Assembly: GCF_003990445.1 (NCBI RefSeq)
Contig: NZ_REEZ01000001.1
Coordinates: forward strand, 496,001-560,000
Direction: 5' to 3'
Source of the DNA: Pararhodobacter zhoushanensis
GTDB taxonomy: Bacteria > Pseudomonadota > Alphaproteobacteria > Rhodobacterales > Rhodobacteraceae
Length of the DNA stretch: 64,000 bases
In this document: positions 27,271 to 35,833 of the stretch, piece by piece
Layout: each line of letters starts with the position of its first letter
Numbering within the stretch: the stretch's first letter is position 1
The notes under the pieces: generated by a model
What the model was told of the DNA's origin: nothing
Database searches by the model: none
What the model saw: the letters and a program-made list of their open reading frames with translations, nothing else
Program-made: the position numbers and the translations under genes

Positions 27271-27690
27271 ATGTCGGACGACGTCTATATCGGCGGCTGT
27301 GGCTGTGGCGCGGTGCGCTATCAGGCGGTGGGCCGACCGGTCGCGCAACTGCATTGCCAATGCACCCACTGCCGGAAGCGCAGCGGAACGGGACACGCGT
27401 CGTATCTGGTGTTCGCCGGGCCGGATGCCGTCACGCTGACGGGTGAGGTCCGGGTCTGGAGCCTCAAGGGTGACAGCGGCACAGACAAGCACCACGCCTT
27501 CTGTCCGGTCTGTGGCATCCCCACCCACGTCACCTTCGCCGCCAATCCCGGGATCACCGCGATCCACCCGGGTAGTCTGGACGCGCCCGAGCGTTTCGCG
27601 CCCGGTTTCGTCACCTACGGGTCGCGCGGGCTGGACTGGGACCGGCTGGACGCGGGCCTGAGGGTATTCGACAGGGGGCCGACGGGTTGA
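27271..27690 (+). CDS. GFA/CENP-V family zinc protein
   Basis: 139 residues with the GFA fold named after glutathione-dependent formaldehyde-activating enzyme. Zinc ligands are visible as C10 and C12 (GGCGCGAVRY), C29, C31 and C34 (HCQCTHCRK) and C78 and C81 (FCPVCGIP). It lies 21 bases after the SRPBCC gene, so it is probably the third gene of the arsR operon. The formaldehyde role is not established for most members. It converges on the metallo-hydrolase with a two-base gap. Confidence 0.9.
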   Translation: MSDDVYIGGCGCGAVRYQAVGRPVAQLHCQCTHCRKRSGTGHASYLVFAGPDAVTLTGEVRVWSLKGDSGTDKHHAFCPVCGIPTHVTFAANPGITAIHPGSLDAPERFAPGFVTYGSRGLDWDRLDAGLRVFDRGPTG

Positions 27691-27692
27691 CC

Positions 27693-28400
27693 TCAGCGCT
27701 GCAGCCGGTCGATATGGCGGCGCACCGCCACGGCGGGCAAGGGTCCGCCGTGGCCGAGGTAGAAGGTCTCGCAGCCCATTGCCAGAAGGCGGTGCAGCGA
27801 GGCGGCGACGGCGGCGCTGTCTTCCTCGAACGGCGGGGATTTGGGCCGCCCGCGCAACGCGATCCCGCCCAGCAGGATGCCCGAGGCCAGCAAGTCACCA
27901 GCAATCACCCGCCCCCCGTCCAGCACCACCGACAGTGACCCCGGCGTGTGGCCGGGCGTGTGGACCAGATGCGCGGAGAAGCCATACTCGGCCAGATCCA
28001 GCGTCTCGGCGGTCATCAGCCGGTCGGGCGTGACCGGCTCGAAGGGACGCTCGATCGCGCCGGTCTTGTGGAACAGCCAGCCGAACGGCCCCGAGGGCTT
28101 GAGCAGCGGCTTCGCGCCCTGCGCATAGGCCAGCTCATCCCGGTGCAGGATCAGCGGCGCTTTTGTGTGGCGCTGGAGTTGCGCGGCAGACCCGGCGTGG
28201 TCGATATGGGCGTGGGTCAGCACGATCAGCGCCAGATCCGACCAGCCCAACCCCTGCGCGCGCAAGGCCCGCTCGATCCGGGGCTGTGCGCCCGGCAGGC
28301 CGGTGTCGACCAGCATCGCCCTGCCCTGACGGACAAGCAGGAACGCGTTCAGCATGCCGAAAGGGAGCATCGCCAGCCGGTGCACAGAGGTTTGCGTCAT
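27693..28400 (-). CDS. Metallo-beta-lactamase-fold hydrolase
   Basis: 235 residues from ATG 28400 (a TTG lies one codon earlier). Metal ligands: HAHIDH at residues 63-68, then HTPGHTPG near 145 and AGDLLAS. Such enzymes hydrolyse thioesters, lactones or phosphodiesters; the substrate cannot be told. It is divergent from an HxlR regulator 95 bases away, which probably controls it. No signal peptide, so cytosolic. Confidence 0.92.
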   Translation of the reverse strand: MTQTSVHRLAMLPFGMLNAFLLVRQGRAMLVDTGLPGAQPRIERALRAQGLGWSDLALIVLTHAHIDHAGSAAQLQRHTKAPLILHRDELAYAQGAKPLLKPSGPFGWLFHKTGAIERPFEPVTPDRLMTAETLDLAEYGFSAHLVHTPGHTPGSLSVVLDGGRVIAGDLLASGILLGGIALRGRPKSPPFEEDSAAVAASLHRLLAMGCETFYLGHGGPLPAVAVRRHIDRLQR

Positions 28401-28495
28401 CAAGGAACCCGCCTATTATGGTGTTGTGGTCCGGCTGATCGCATCCACACCGCAACCCCGCAATTGGGCACTTTTTGGGAACCGGAGGGTTCACG

Positions 28496-28831
28496 ATGAC
28501 CGCACATACCCCCGGCCCCTGGGCCGATCCGGTGACCGGCGTCTGCCCGGTGGCCGAGACGCTGCGCCTGCTGGGTGGCAAGCACGGCCCCACCCTGCTG
28601 CATTGCCTGACCGGCGGTGAGATGCATTTTCTCGAGCTGTCACGCGCCCTTGGCGGCATCAGCCGCAAGGTGCTGACCGAGCAACTCAGGGTGTTCGAGG
28701 CCGAAGGCCTGATCAGCCGCACGCCCAAGCAGGACGCGCGCCGTCGGGTGGCGTATGCGCTCACCCCGCGCGGTCAGGCGCTGGGGGCGATCATCGCGCA
28801 GCTCTATGACTGGAGCACGCAGCCCGCGTGA
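28496..28831 (+). CDS. HxlR-family transcriptional regulator
   Basis: 111 residues from ATG 28496, preceded by GGAGGG. The winged-helix signature is complete: VCPVAETLRLLGGKHGPTLL, ELSRALGGISRKVLTEQLR and VFEAEGLISR. GKHG replaces the common GDKW/GGKW. C17 lies in the position used for redox sensing in some HxlR/QorR members, though the response is not shown here. It is divergent from the metallo-hydrolase and converges on urtE with its stop codon directly abutting. Confidence 0.9.
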   Translation: MTAHTPGPWADPVTGVCPVAETLRLLGGKHGPTLLHCLTGGEMHFLELSRALGGISRKVLTEQLRVFEAEGLISRTPKQDARRRVAYALTPRGQALGAIIAQLYDWSTQPA

Positions 28832-29533
28832 TCACACCGTCAGCCAACGCCGCAGCTCGACCTCGTTCGCGTCGATATCGGCGCTGGTGCCGGACATGAC
28901 CAGCTCGCCCCGGTCGAGCACGGCAAAGCGGTCGGCCAGCGCGCGGGCAAAGTCGAAATATTGCTCGACCAGCACCACCGCCATGCCGAACTGATCGCGC
29001 AGATACTCAATCGCGCGGCCGATGTCCTTGATGATCGACGGCTGGATACCCTCGGTCGGCTCGTCCAGCACCAACAGGCGCGGCTGCATAACCATTGCGC
29101 GGCCAATCGCCAGCTGTTGCTGCTGTCCGCCCGACAGATCCCCGCCCCGGCGGTTCATCATCTGCAACAGGACCGGGAACAGCTCGAACACCGCGTCGGG
29201 CACCTTGCGCGAGCCGCGCGGCAGGGTGGCGAAGGCGGCTTCGAGGTTCTCGCGGACCGTCAGCAGCGGGAAAATCTCGCGGCCCTGCGGGACATAGGCG
29301 ATGCCGCGCTTGGCGCGTTCGGGGGGCGAGAGCTTGTTGATCTCCTCGCCATTCCACAGGATTTTCCCGCCCGAGGCCGGATGCCGCCCGACAATGGCCC
29401 GCATGAGCGAGGTTTTCCCCACCCCGTTGCGACCCAGAACGGTGGTGATCTGCCCCTCCTGCGCGGTCAGCGAGATGCCTTTGAGGGCCTGCGCCGCGCC
29501 GTAATGCAGCGTGAGATCGGTAATTTCCAACAT
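28832..29533 (-). CDS. urtE: Urea ABC transporter ATP-binding protein UrtE
   Basis: Second ATPase of the urea importer, LivF-like. 233 residues with Walker A GRNGVGKT (34-41), signature LSGGQQQQLAIGRAM and Walker B LLVLDEPTEGI; the string NRRGGDLSGGQ is typical of UrtE. It is the last gene of the run urtA-B-C-D-E, two bases after urtD. It abuts the convergent HxlR gene with no gap. Confidence 0.94.
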   Translation of the reverse strand: MLEITDLTLHYGAAQALKGISLTAQEGQITTVLGRNGVGKTSLMRAIVGRHPASGGKILWNGEEINKLSPPERAKRGIAYVPQGREIFPLLTVRENLEAAFATLPRGSRKVPDAVFELFPVLLQMMNRRGGDLSGGQQQQLAIGRAMVMQPRLLVLDEPTEGIQPSIIKDIGRAIEYLRDQFGMAVVLVEQYFDFARALADRFAVLDRGELVMSGTSADIDANEVELRRWLTV

Positions 29534-29535
29534 GC

Positions 29536-30273
29536 TCAGCGCCCCAGATACACTTCGATGACGTCATCACGACCCGACACATAGTCGAGCGACCCTTCGG
29601 CCAGAACCGAGCCCTGATGCAGCACCGTCACCCGGCAATCGAGCGCGCGGACAAAGTCCATGTCATGCTCGACCACGATCACCGTGCGCTCTCCGGCGAT
29701 GGATTTGAGCAGCTCGGCGGTTTCCATCGTTTCGGCGTCGGTCATGCCGGCGGCGGGCTCATCCACCAGCAACAGCTGCGGCTCCTGCGCCAACAGCATG
29801 CCGATTTCCAGCCATTGCTTCTGACCGTGGCTCAGATTGGCCGCATCCTCAAACCGCAGATGGGTCAGGCGGATCTGGTCCATCAGTTCGGTCACCCGCG
29901 TCTCTTCCGCCTTGGTCGAGCGGTGGAACAGCGAAGCAAACACCCCGCGCGGCGCTTTCAGCGACAGGCGGATGTTGTCCTCGACCGTGTGGGTCTCAAA
30001 CACCGTAGGCTTCTGAAACTTGCGCCCGATGCCCAGCCGGGCGACGCGCGCCTCGTCCAGACGGGTCAGGTCGGTGTCCATGTTCCACAGTACCTCGCCG
30101 CCATCGGGGCGGGTTTTGCCGGTGATGATGTCCATCATCGTGGTCTTGCCCGCGCCATTGGGGCCGATCACCGCGCGCAGCTCGCCCTTGTCGACCGACA
30201 GCGCCAGATTGTTGATCGCCTTGAATCCGTCGAAACTGCGGGTCACGCCATCCAGATAGAGTTGCGCGGTCAT
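29536..30273 (-). CDS. urtD: Urea ABC transporter ATP-binding protein UrtD
   Basis: First ATPase of the urea importer, LivG-like. I start it at ATG 30273, which overlaps the urtC stop as ATGA, giving 245 residues; the upstream extension in the open frame lies inside urtC. Walker A is GPNGAGKTT (37-45), the signature reads LSHGQKQWLEIGMLL, and Walker B LLVDEPAAGMTD. The SHGQKQWLEIG variant is characteristic of UrtD. Confidence 0.94.
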   Translation of the reverse strand: MTAQLYLDGVTRSFDGFKAINNLALSVDKGELRAVIGPNGAGKTTMMDIITGKTRPDGGEVLWNMDTDLTRLDEARVARLGIGRKFQKPTVFETHTVEDNIRLSLKAPRGVFASLFHRSTKAEETRVTELMDQIRLTHLRFEDAANLSHGQKQWLEIGMLLAQEPQLLLVDEPAAGMTDAETMETAELLKSIAGERTVIVVEHDMDFVRALDCRVTVLHQGSVLAEGSLDYVSGRDDVIEVYLGR

Positions 30274-31379
30274 GCGGGGACCTCCTTGGGGGCGGGTTTG
30301 GCACGGCGGAAGCGGTCGAGCAGACCCAGCAGCCCGTTCGGCAGCGCCAGTGTCACCAGAATGAACAGCCCGCCCAGCGCGAACAGCCACAGGTCAGGGA
30401 AGGTCGCGGTGAGCCAGCTTTTCAGCGCCACCACGACCAGCGCGCCGATGGCTGCCCCGACCAGCGTCCCGCGACCGCCCAAGGCGACCCAGACGACAAT
30501 CTCGATCGAGTTGGCGGGGGCAAATTCGCTGGGGTTGATGATGCCGACCTGCGGCACATAGAGCGCCCCCGCCAGACCCGCCATCATGGCCGAGATGGTG
30601 AAGACAAAGACCGAATAGCTTTCCACCCGGTAGCCCAGAAACCGCGTGCGGCTTTCGGCGTCGCGCACGGCGACCAGCACCTTGCCCGCCTTGGAAATGG
30701 TGATCGCGCGGGCGATCAGGATGCAGGCGGCAAGGCAGATCGCGGTCAGCACGAACAGCGCGATGCGGGTCGAGGGGGCCGAGAGCGAGAAGCCCAGCAC
30801 GTCGCGGAAATCGGTGAGGCCGTTGTTGCCGCCAAAGCCCATCTCGTTGCGGAAAAAGGCCAGCAGCAACGCGAAGGTCAGCGCCTGGGTGATGATCGAC
30901 AGATACACGCCCGACACCCGGCTGCGGAAGGCGAACCAGCCAAAGACGAAGGCCAGCAGCCCCGGCACGGCCAGCGCCATCACGGCGGCAAAGCCGAAGT
31001 TGCCAAAGCCCCACCAGAACCACGGCAGGTGGTCATAGCTGAGAAACACCATGAAATCGGGCAGTTCGGGGTTGGCATAGACGCCGCGCGCGCCGATCTC
31101 GCGCATCAGGTGCATGCCCATCGCATAGCCGCCCAGCGCAAAGAACGCGCCGTGCCCCAGTGACAGAATGCCCGCGTACCCCCAGCAGAGGTCCAGTGCG
31201 ACAGCGAGCAACGCATAGCACAGGTATTTGCCCATCAGCGGGATCAGATAGCTGGGCAGGTTGAAGGGAGAGGACGACGACAGCGTGGTGGCCAGCGGCG
31301 CCAGCACGGTGACGGCGAACAGCGCGGCCAGAAACAGGCCGAGGCGCAGGTCGATCAGACGGGTCATGCTTGCTTTCAT
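30270..31379 (-). CDS. urtC: Urea ABC transporter permease UrtC
   Basis: LivM-like inner-membrane permease, 369 residues if started at ATG 31379 (an ATG four codons later is also possible). About ten hydrophobic segments, with the family motif LCWGYAGILSLGHGAFFALGGY split around residue 75 and VAVRDAESRTRFLGYRVESYK-like sequence in the cytosolic loop (EAA-type). The start lies just after the urtB stop; the end overlaps urtD. Confidence 0.94.
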   Translation of the reverse strand: MKASMTRLIDLRLGLFLAALFAVTVLAPLATTLSSSSPFNLPSYLIPLMGKYLCYALLAVALDLCWGYAGILSLGHGAFFALGGYAMGMHLMREIGARGVYANPELPDFMVFLSYDHLPWFWWGFGNFGFAAVMALAVPGLLAFVFGWFAFRSRVSGVYLSIITQALTFALLLAFFRNEMGFGGNNGLTDFRDVLGFSLSAPSTRIALFVLTAICLAACILIARAITISKAGKVLVAVRDAESRTRFLGYRVESYSVFVFTISAMMAGLAGALYVPQVGIINPSEFAPANSIEIVVWVALGGRGTLVGAAIGALVVVALKSWLTATFPDLWLFALGGLFILVTLALPNGLLGLLDRFRRAKPAPKEVPA

Positions 31380-31383
31380 GGGA

Positions 31384-32982
31384 TCAGCCCTCGGCCGCGC
31401 GGCCACGCTGCGGGAACAACCCGCGCGGACGCTTCTGGATGAAGAGAATGATGAAGATCAGGATCAGGATCTTGCCCAGCACGGCCCCGGCCCAGGGCTC
31501 GAGGAACTTGTTGGCGATGCCAAGGCTGAGCGCAGCCGCGAAGGTGCCCCACAGGTTGCCGACCCCGCCAAACACCACGACCAGAAAGCTGTCGATGATG
31601 TAGCTTTGGCCCAGGTTGGGCGAGACGTTGTCGATCTGGCTGAGCGCGACACCGGCCAGCCCGGCGATGCCTGCGCCCAGACCGAAGGTCAGCGCGTCCA
31701 CATAGCCGGTGCGGATGCCAAGATTGGCGGCCATCGGGCGGTTTTGGGTAACGGCGCGCATCTGCAGGCCAAAGGCTGAATAGCGCATCAGCAGCAACAG
31801 GCCGAAGAACACGAACAGCGCAAACACCACGATGGACACGCGCGACCATGTTACGGTCATCTCGCCCAGCTGGAACGCGCCCGACATCCAGTCCGGCGTG
31901 CCGACCTCGCGGTTGGTCGGGCCAAAGAGCGTGCGCACCAGCTGTTGCAGGATCAGGCTGACGCCCCATGTCGCCAGCAGCGTTTCCAGCGGCCGCCCGT
32001 AGAGATGGCGCACGATGCCGCGCTCAATGGCGACACCCACGGCCCCCACCAGCAGGAACGCGACCGGCACGGCGACGGCCAGCGACCAGCCCAGCATATC
32101 GGGCGCATAGGCGCGAAACACCTGCTGCACGGCATAGGTGGTATAGGCGCCCAGCATAACCAGCTCGCCATGCGCCAGATTGATCACCCCCATCACACCA
32201 AAGGTAATCGCCAGACCAATCGCCGCCAGCAGCAGGACTGATCCCAGCGACAGCCCGAACCACAGGTTCTGCGCCTGCGACCACACAGCCTGACGGCGCT
32301 CTGCTGCGGCAATAGCCGCAGCGACCGCAGCAGCGATCTGCGGATCGGCATCGGCGCGGTGCGCGTTCAGGGCAGATTGCACGGTCATCGCGGGCGCATC
32401 GGCCAGCGTGATGATAGCGGCGAGGCGCGCGTCAATTGGCGCGTCGGTGCCCAGCAGCGTGGCCGCGCGGGCGCGCTCAAGCGCGGTGCGGATGGTGCTG
32501 TTCTGCTCGGCCTCCAACGCCTCGGTCAACGGGTCGAGCTGATCGGCGTCGGGGCTGCGCAGCGCGGCCTCGGCAGCGGCCAGACGGCGCGCGGGATCGG
32601 GATCACGCAGGGTCAGCACGCCCAGCGCAGTGCGGATCTGGCGGCGCAGGCTGTTGTTGACGCGGATGGATTCGGTGGAACGCCGCGCAACGGTGCCCAG
32701 CTCTTCGCCGGTCAGCACATCCACAGCCGTCTCATTGTTGCGCGAGCCGGTGACGCGCACGATGCGCCCATCGGCAGTGCGCTGCTCCAGCTCGCCCTCA
32801 AGCAGCGCGTCCAGCACGCTGGCGGCACGCGGGTCGCCGGTGGCAGCGATCCGGGTGACCAAAGCGGCGCGGTCGTTGTAATTTCCGTCGGGCAATTGCC
32901 CCACGAGCTCGTCGAGGGTCTGGGCAGACGCGAGGCTGGGAAGCAGCAGCGCGAGGCACAGCGTCATCAGGCGCAGGAGCAT
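31384..32982 (-). CDS. urtB: Urea ABC transporter permease UrtB
   Basis: 532 residues. A signal-like first segment (1-20) is followed by a roughly 220-residue periplasmic part made of helical, HEAT-like repeats (ATGDPRAASVLDALLEGEL and similar), then a LivH-like permease from about residue 245 with GVMGVINLAHGE and GLGAGIAGLAGVAL. The long N-terminal part is normal for proteobacterial UrtB and probably faces the binding protein. It follows urtA after 118 bases that hold a hairpin terminator, so it is expected to be expressed below urtA. Confidence 0.94.
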   Translation of the reverse strand: MLLRLMTLCLALLLPSLASAQTLDELVGQLPDGNYNDRAALVTRIAATGDPRAASVLDALLEGELEQRTADGRIVRVTGSRNNETAVDVLTGEELGTVARRSTESIRVNNSLRRQIRTALGVLTLRDPDPARRLAAAEAALRSPDADQLDPLTEALEAEQNSTIRTALERARAATLLGTDAPIDARLAAIITLADAPAMTVQSALNAHRADADPQIAAAVAAAIAAAERRQAVWSQAQNLWFGLSLGSVLLLAAIGLAITFGVMGVINLAHGELVMLGAYTTYAVQQVFRAYAPDMLGWSLAVAVPVAFLLVGAVGVAIERGIVRHLYGRPLETLLATWGVSLILQQLVRTLFGPTNREVGTPDWMSGAFQLGEMTVTWSRVSIVVFALFVFFGLLLLMRYSAFGLQMRAVTQNRPMAANLGIRTGYVDALTFGLGAGIAGLAGVALSQIDNVSPNLGQSYIIDSFLVVVFGGVGNLWGTFAAALSLGIANKFLEPWAGAVLGKILILIFIILFIQKRPRGLFPQRGRAAEG

Positions 32983-33032
32983 GGGTTCTCCGGGGGGACG
33001 CGGATGTCAGGTCGCGGGTTCTGTGAGGGGTG

Positions 33033-33055
33033 CGCGCGGCACTGCCGCCGCGCGC
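33033..33055. repeat. Inverted repeat between urtA and urtB
   Basis: GCGCGCGGC (33032-33040) pairs with GCCGCGCGC (33047-33055) around a six-base loop. There is no T run in the direction of transcription, so it may act as an mRNA-stabilising or pausing stem just before the urtB ribosome site. Confidence 0.5.
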
Positions 33056-33060
33056 GTCAG

Positions 33061-33092
33061 AAAAATCGGGGGGCAGGAAGGGGCGCCCCCCG
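33061..33092 (-). terminator. Partial terminator right after urtA
   Basis: On the minus strand GGGGGGC and GCCCCCC (33085-33091 and 33068-33074) form a stem with an added C-G pair, followed by five U residues. It lies nine bases after the urtA stop, inside the operon, and probably sets the excess of binding protein over membrane components. Confidence 0.75.
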
Positions 33093-33100
33093 GCGATGGC

Positions 33101-34372
33101 TCATTCAGAGCCGCCGCAAGTTCCGGTTTCGACGTTGAAGTTGCCGCACGACAGCGGCGCGCGCCAATCCGAGATCAGCGGAGCCGATTCGGGCAGGAAG
33201 TCGGACCATTCGTCGCCCAGAACCAGACCCGAGGTTTCCCAGACAACTTCGAACTGGCCGTCATCCTGGATCTCGCCGATCAGCACCGGCTTGGTGATGT
33301 GGTGGTTTGCCCCCATCGAGGACAGACCGCCCGTCAGGTTCGGAACCGCCACGCCAACCAGCGCGTCGATCACGGCGTCGGCGTCGGTGGTGCCTGCCGC
33401 TTCAACGGCATCAACCCACATGTTGAAGCCGATATAGTGGGCTTCCATCGGGTCGTTGGTCACGCGCTCGTCGCTGCCGATATAGGTATGCCAGGCGTCT
33501 ATGAAGGCGTCATTCTCGGGCGTGTCGACCGACATGAAGTAGTTCCAGGCGGCCAGGTGGCCGACCAGCGGCGCGGTGTCGATACCGGCCAGTTCTTCCT
33601 CACCCACCGAGAAGGCGATGACAGGGATGTCTTCGGCCGAGATGCCCTGCGCGGCCAGCTCGTTGTAGAACGGCACGTTGGCGTCGCCGTTGATCGTGGA
33701 CACAACGGCAGCCTGACGGCCGGTCGAGCCAAACGCGGCGATTTCGGCCACGATGGTCTGCCAGTCGGAATGACCAAAGGGCGTGTAGTTGACGATGATG
33801 TCTTCCTGCGCGACGCCCTGCGCCAGCAGATAGGCCTCAAGGATCTGGTTCGTGGTGCGCGGGTACACATAGTCGGTCCCGGCAAGGTAGAAACGCTCGA
33901 CACCCTCGGCCAGCAGATAGTCAACGGCGGGGATCGCCTGCTGGTTGGGGGCGGCACCGGTGTAGAACACGTTGCGTTGCGATTCCTGACCTTCGTACTG
34001 GACCGGATAGAACAGGATCGAGTTCAGCTCTTCAAAGACCGGCAGCACCGATTTGCGCGAGACCGAGGTCCAGCAGCCGAACACCGCCGCGACACCGTCA
34101 CCGGCGATCAGCTCACGGGCCAGTTCCGCAAAGCGCGGCCAGTCCGAGGCAGGGTCCACAACCACGGCTTCCAGCGGACGGCCCAGCAGGCCACCGGCTT
34201 CGTTTTGCTGCTCGATCAGCATCAGCATCGCGTCGCGCAGGGTGGTTTCCGAGATCGCCATCGTGCCCGACAGAGAGTGCAGGATACCAACGCGGATCGG
34301 CTCGCCTTCTTGCGCGAAAGCGCCCGTGGCGAAACTCGCGCAGAGCGCGGTCGAAAGCAGCAATTTTTTCAT
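33101..34372 (-). CDS. urtA: Urea ABC transporter substrate-binding protein
   Basis: Periplasmic urea receptor, 423 residues with a signal peptide cleaved after AFA (about 21). The mature start IRVGILHSLSGTMAISET, FGCWTSVSRKSVLPVFEE, FYPVQYEGQE and the GAAPNQQAIPAVDYL stretch are those of UrtA/FmdD-type proteins. A C-terminal NFNVETGTCGGSE region with Cys is also usual. No urease gene lies in the window; one would be expected elsewhere if urea is the ligand. First gene of the operon, with a terminator directly behind it. Confidence 0.94.
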   Translation of the reverse strand: MKKLLLSTALCASFATGAFAQEGEPIRVGILHSLSGTMAISETTLRDAMLMLIEQQNEAGGLLGRPLEAVVVDPASDWPRFAELARELIAGDGVAAVFGCWTSVSRKSVLPVFEELNSILFYPVQYEGQESQRNVFYTGAAPNQQAIPAVDYLLAEGVERFYLAGTDYVYPRTTNQILEAYLLAQGVAQEDIIVNYTPFGHSDWQTIVAEIAAFGSTGRQAAVVSTINGDANVPFYNELAAQGISAEDIPVIAFSVGEEELAGIDTAPLVGHLAAWNYFMSVDTPENDAFIDAWHTYIGSDERVTNDPMEAHYIGFNMWVDAVEAAGTTDADAVIDALVGVAVPNLTGGLSSMGANHHITKPVLIGEIQDDGQFEVVWETSGLVLGDEWSDFLPESAPLISDWRAPLSCGNFNVETGTCGGSE

Positions 34373-34702
34373 AATCCCCTGTCCATCTTTTTTCTCCCTG
34401 CGGCGCGACGGTCGCGCCCGGCAGGGCGGAGTTGCGTTCCGTTGGGCGTCAATGCGCCCAAGGACACGCTATTGCCGCGTCGCGGCGAAAGTGGCGCGGT
34501 TTTACGCGACGGCAGGATGTCAGGCCGGGATCGCCGTCTTTTTGAGCGCCTATTGCCCTTCCAAGCGGCAAATCTGAGCGGCGAGTGCATGTTTTAAGCG
34601 TCTGACAAAGCGAAGATCCGCCGATGACCCCACAGAATCACGGCAGCGTGAGTGGATCGGCACCTTGCCGCCGATGCAGTTTTCGCTCACCTTGCGCGGG
34701 AT
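34373..34702. other. Divergent intergenic region urtA / nuclease
   Basis: 330 bases between the divergent starts of urtA and the metallophosphoesterase. It holds a GC-rich imperfect hairpin (about 34397-34426, CCTGC and GCAGG outer arms) in the urtA leader. I cannot identify a promoter or a sigma-54 site with confidence, and there is no small gene I would defend. Confidence 0.4.
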
Positions 34703-35833
34703 ATGACCGACGGGTTCCGCTTCCTGCACTCTGCCGACCTGCATCTCGGGCGCCGTTTCGGCAGCCTGCCCGACGGCGTGCGCGGTCGTCTGATCGAAGC
34801 GCGGCACCAGATCATCGCCCGTCTGGCGCAGGCGGCGCGCGATCACGGCGCGCGCGACATCCTGCTGGCGGGCGACACATTCGACAGCGAAACCCCGGCG
34901 GACCCGACATGGCGGCAGGCGCTGCTGGCGATGGGCGCGGACCCGGCGCTGCGCTGGTGGCTCTTGCCCGGTAACCACGATTCGCTCGCGGCCGAGGCGT
35001 TGTGGGACAACATCGCCCGCATCGCGCCACCCAATGTGCAGCCCCTGACCCAAGCCGCGCCGGTTGAGCTGTCCCCCGGCGTCACCCTGCTGCCTGCCCC
35101 CCTGCCCCGCCGCCACGCCGGGCGCGACCTGACCGACTGGATGCCTGCCGCCGCCACGGCTGAGGGCACGCTCAGGATCGGGCTGGCCCATGGCGGCGTG
35201 CAGACCTTCTCGGAAGATGCCAGCGACGAGGGCATCATCCCCCCCGACCGCGCCGCCACCGCCGGGTTGGCCTATCTGGCGCTGGGCGACTGGCACGGGC
35301 AGATGACCGTCGGCCCGCGCACCGCCTATGCCGGCACGCCCGAGTTCGAGGAATTCCGCCATGCAGGGCGCGGGGCCTGTCTCGCCGTCACCGCCTTCGC
35401 CGGGGCTGTTCCGCAGATCGAACGGGTAGAGACCGGCCAGTTCGACTGGACCGAGCAACCGCTGTCGCTGGTCCCCGGTCAGGACGCCGCCGCTGCCCTG
35501 TCGGCGCTCCTCCCCCCTTCGGGTGCCGGTCGCCGCGACCACCTCCTGCGCCTGCGCGCGCAGGGTCGTGCCACGCTGGCCGAGCAGCAGGCGCTGCGCG
35601 ATGCGGCTGAGGCCGCCGCCCCCGAATTCGCCTTCTTCGCGCTGGACACCGCCACCCTCGACACCGAAATCGACGCCGCCGATCTGGACGCGCTCGACCA
35701 CGGCGGCGCTTTGCGGGTCGCCGCCGAGGCGCTGGCCGCCCAGGCCCGCGACCCCGCCCGCGCTGAGGATGACCGCCGCATCGCCGCAGGCGCGCTCAAC
35801 CGCCTCTACGCCTATCTGAGCGAGGGCGCATGA
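34703..35833 (+). CDS. SbcD/YhaO-like metallophosphoesterase nuclease
   Basis: Predicted DNA repair exonuclease subunit of the Mre11/SbcD superfamily. From ATG 34703 (376 residues) the phosphoesterase motifs are in order: DLHLG (12-16, with His), GDTFDSE, LPGNHDS, LAHGG and GDWHGQ. The C-terminal third is a variable capping region. The stop overlaps the next gene, an SMC-like ATPase, as ATGA. The pairing copies the Mre11-Rad50 plan, with the YhaO-YhaN type of Bacillus as closest model. Confidence 0.9.
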   Translation: MTDGFRFLHSADLHLGRRFGSLPDGVRGRLIEARHQIIARLAQAARDHGARDILLAGDTFDSETPADPTWRQALLAMGADPALRWWLLPGNHDSLAAEALWDNIARIAPPNVQPLTQAAPVELSPGVTLLPAPLPRRHAGRDLTDWMPAAATAEGTLRIGLAHGGVQTFSEDASDEGIIPPDRAATAGLAYLALGDWHGQMTVGPRTAYAGTPEFEEFRHAGRGACLAVTAFAGAVPQIERVETGQFDWTEQPLSLVPGQDAAAALSALLPPSGAGRRDHLLRLRAQGRATLAEQQALRDAAEAAAPEFAFFALDTATLDTEIDAADLDALDHGGALRVAAEALAAQARDPARAEDDRRIAAGALNRLYAYLSEGA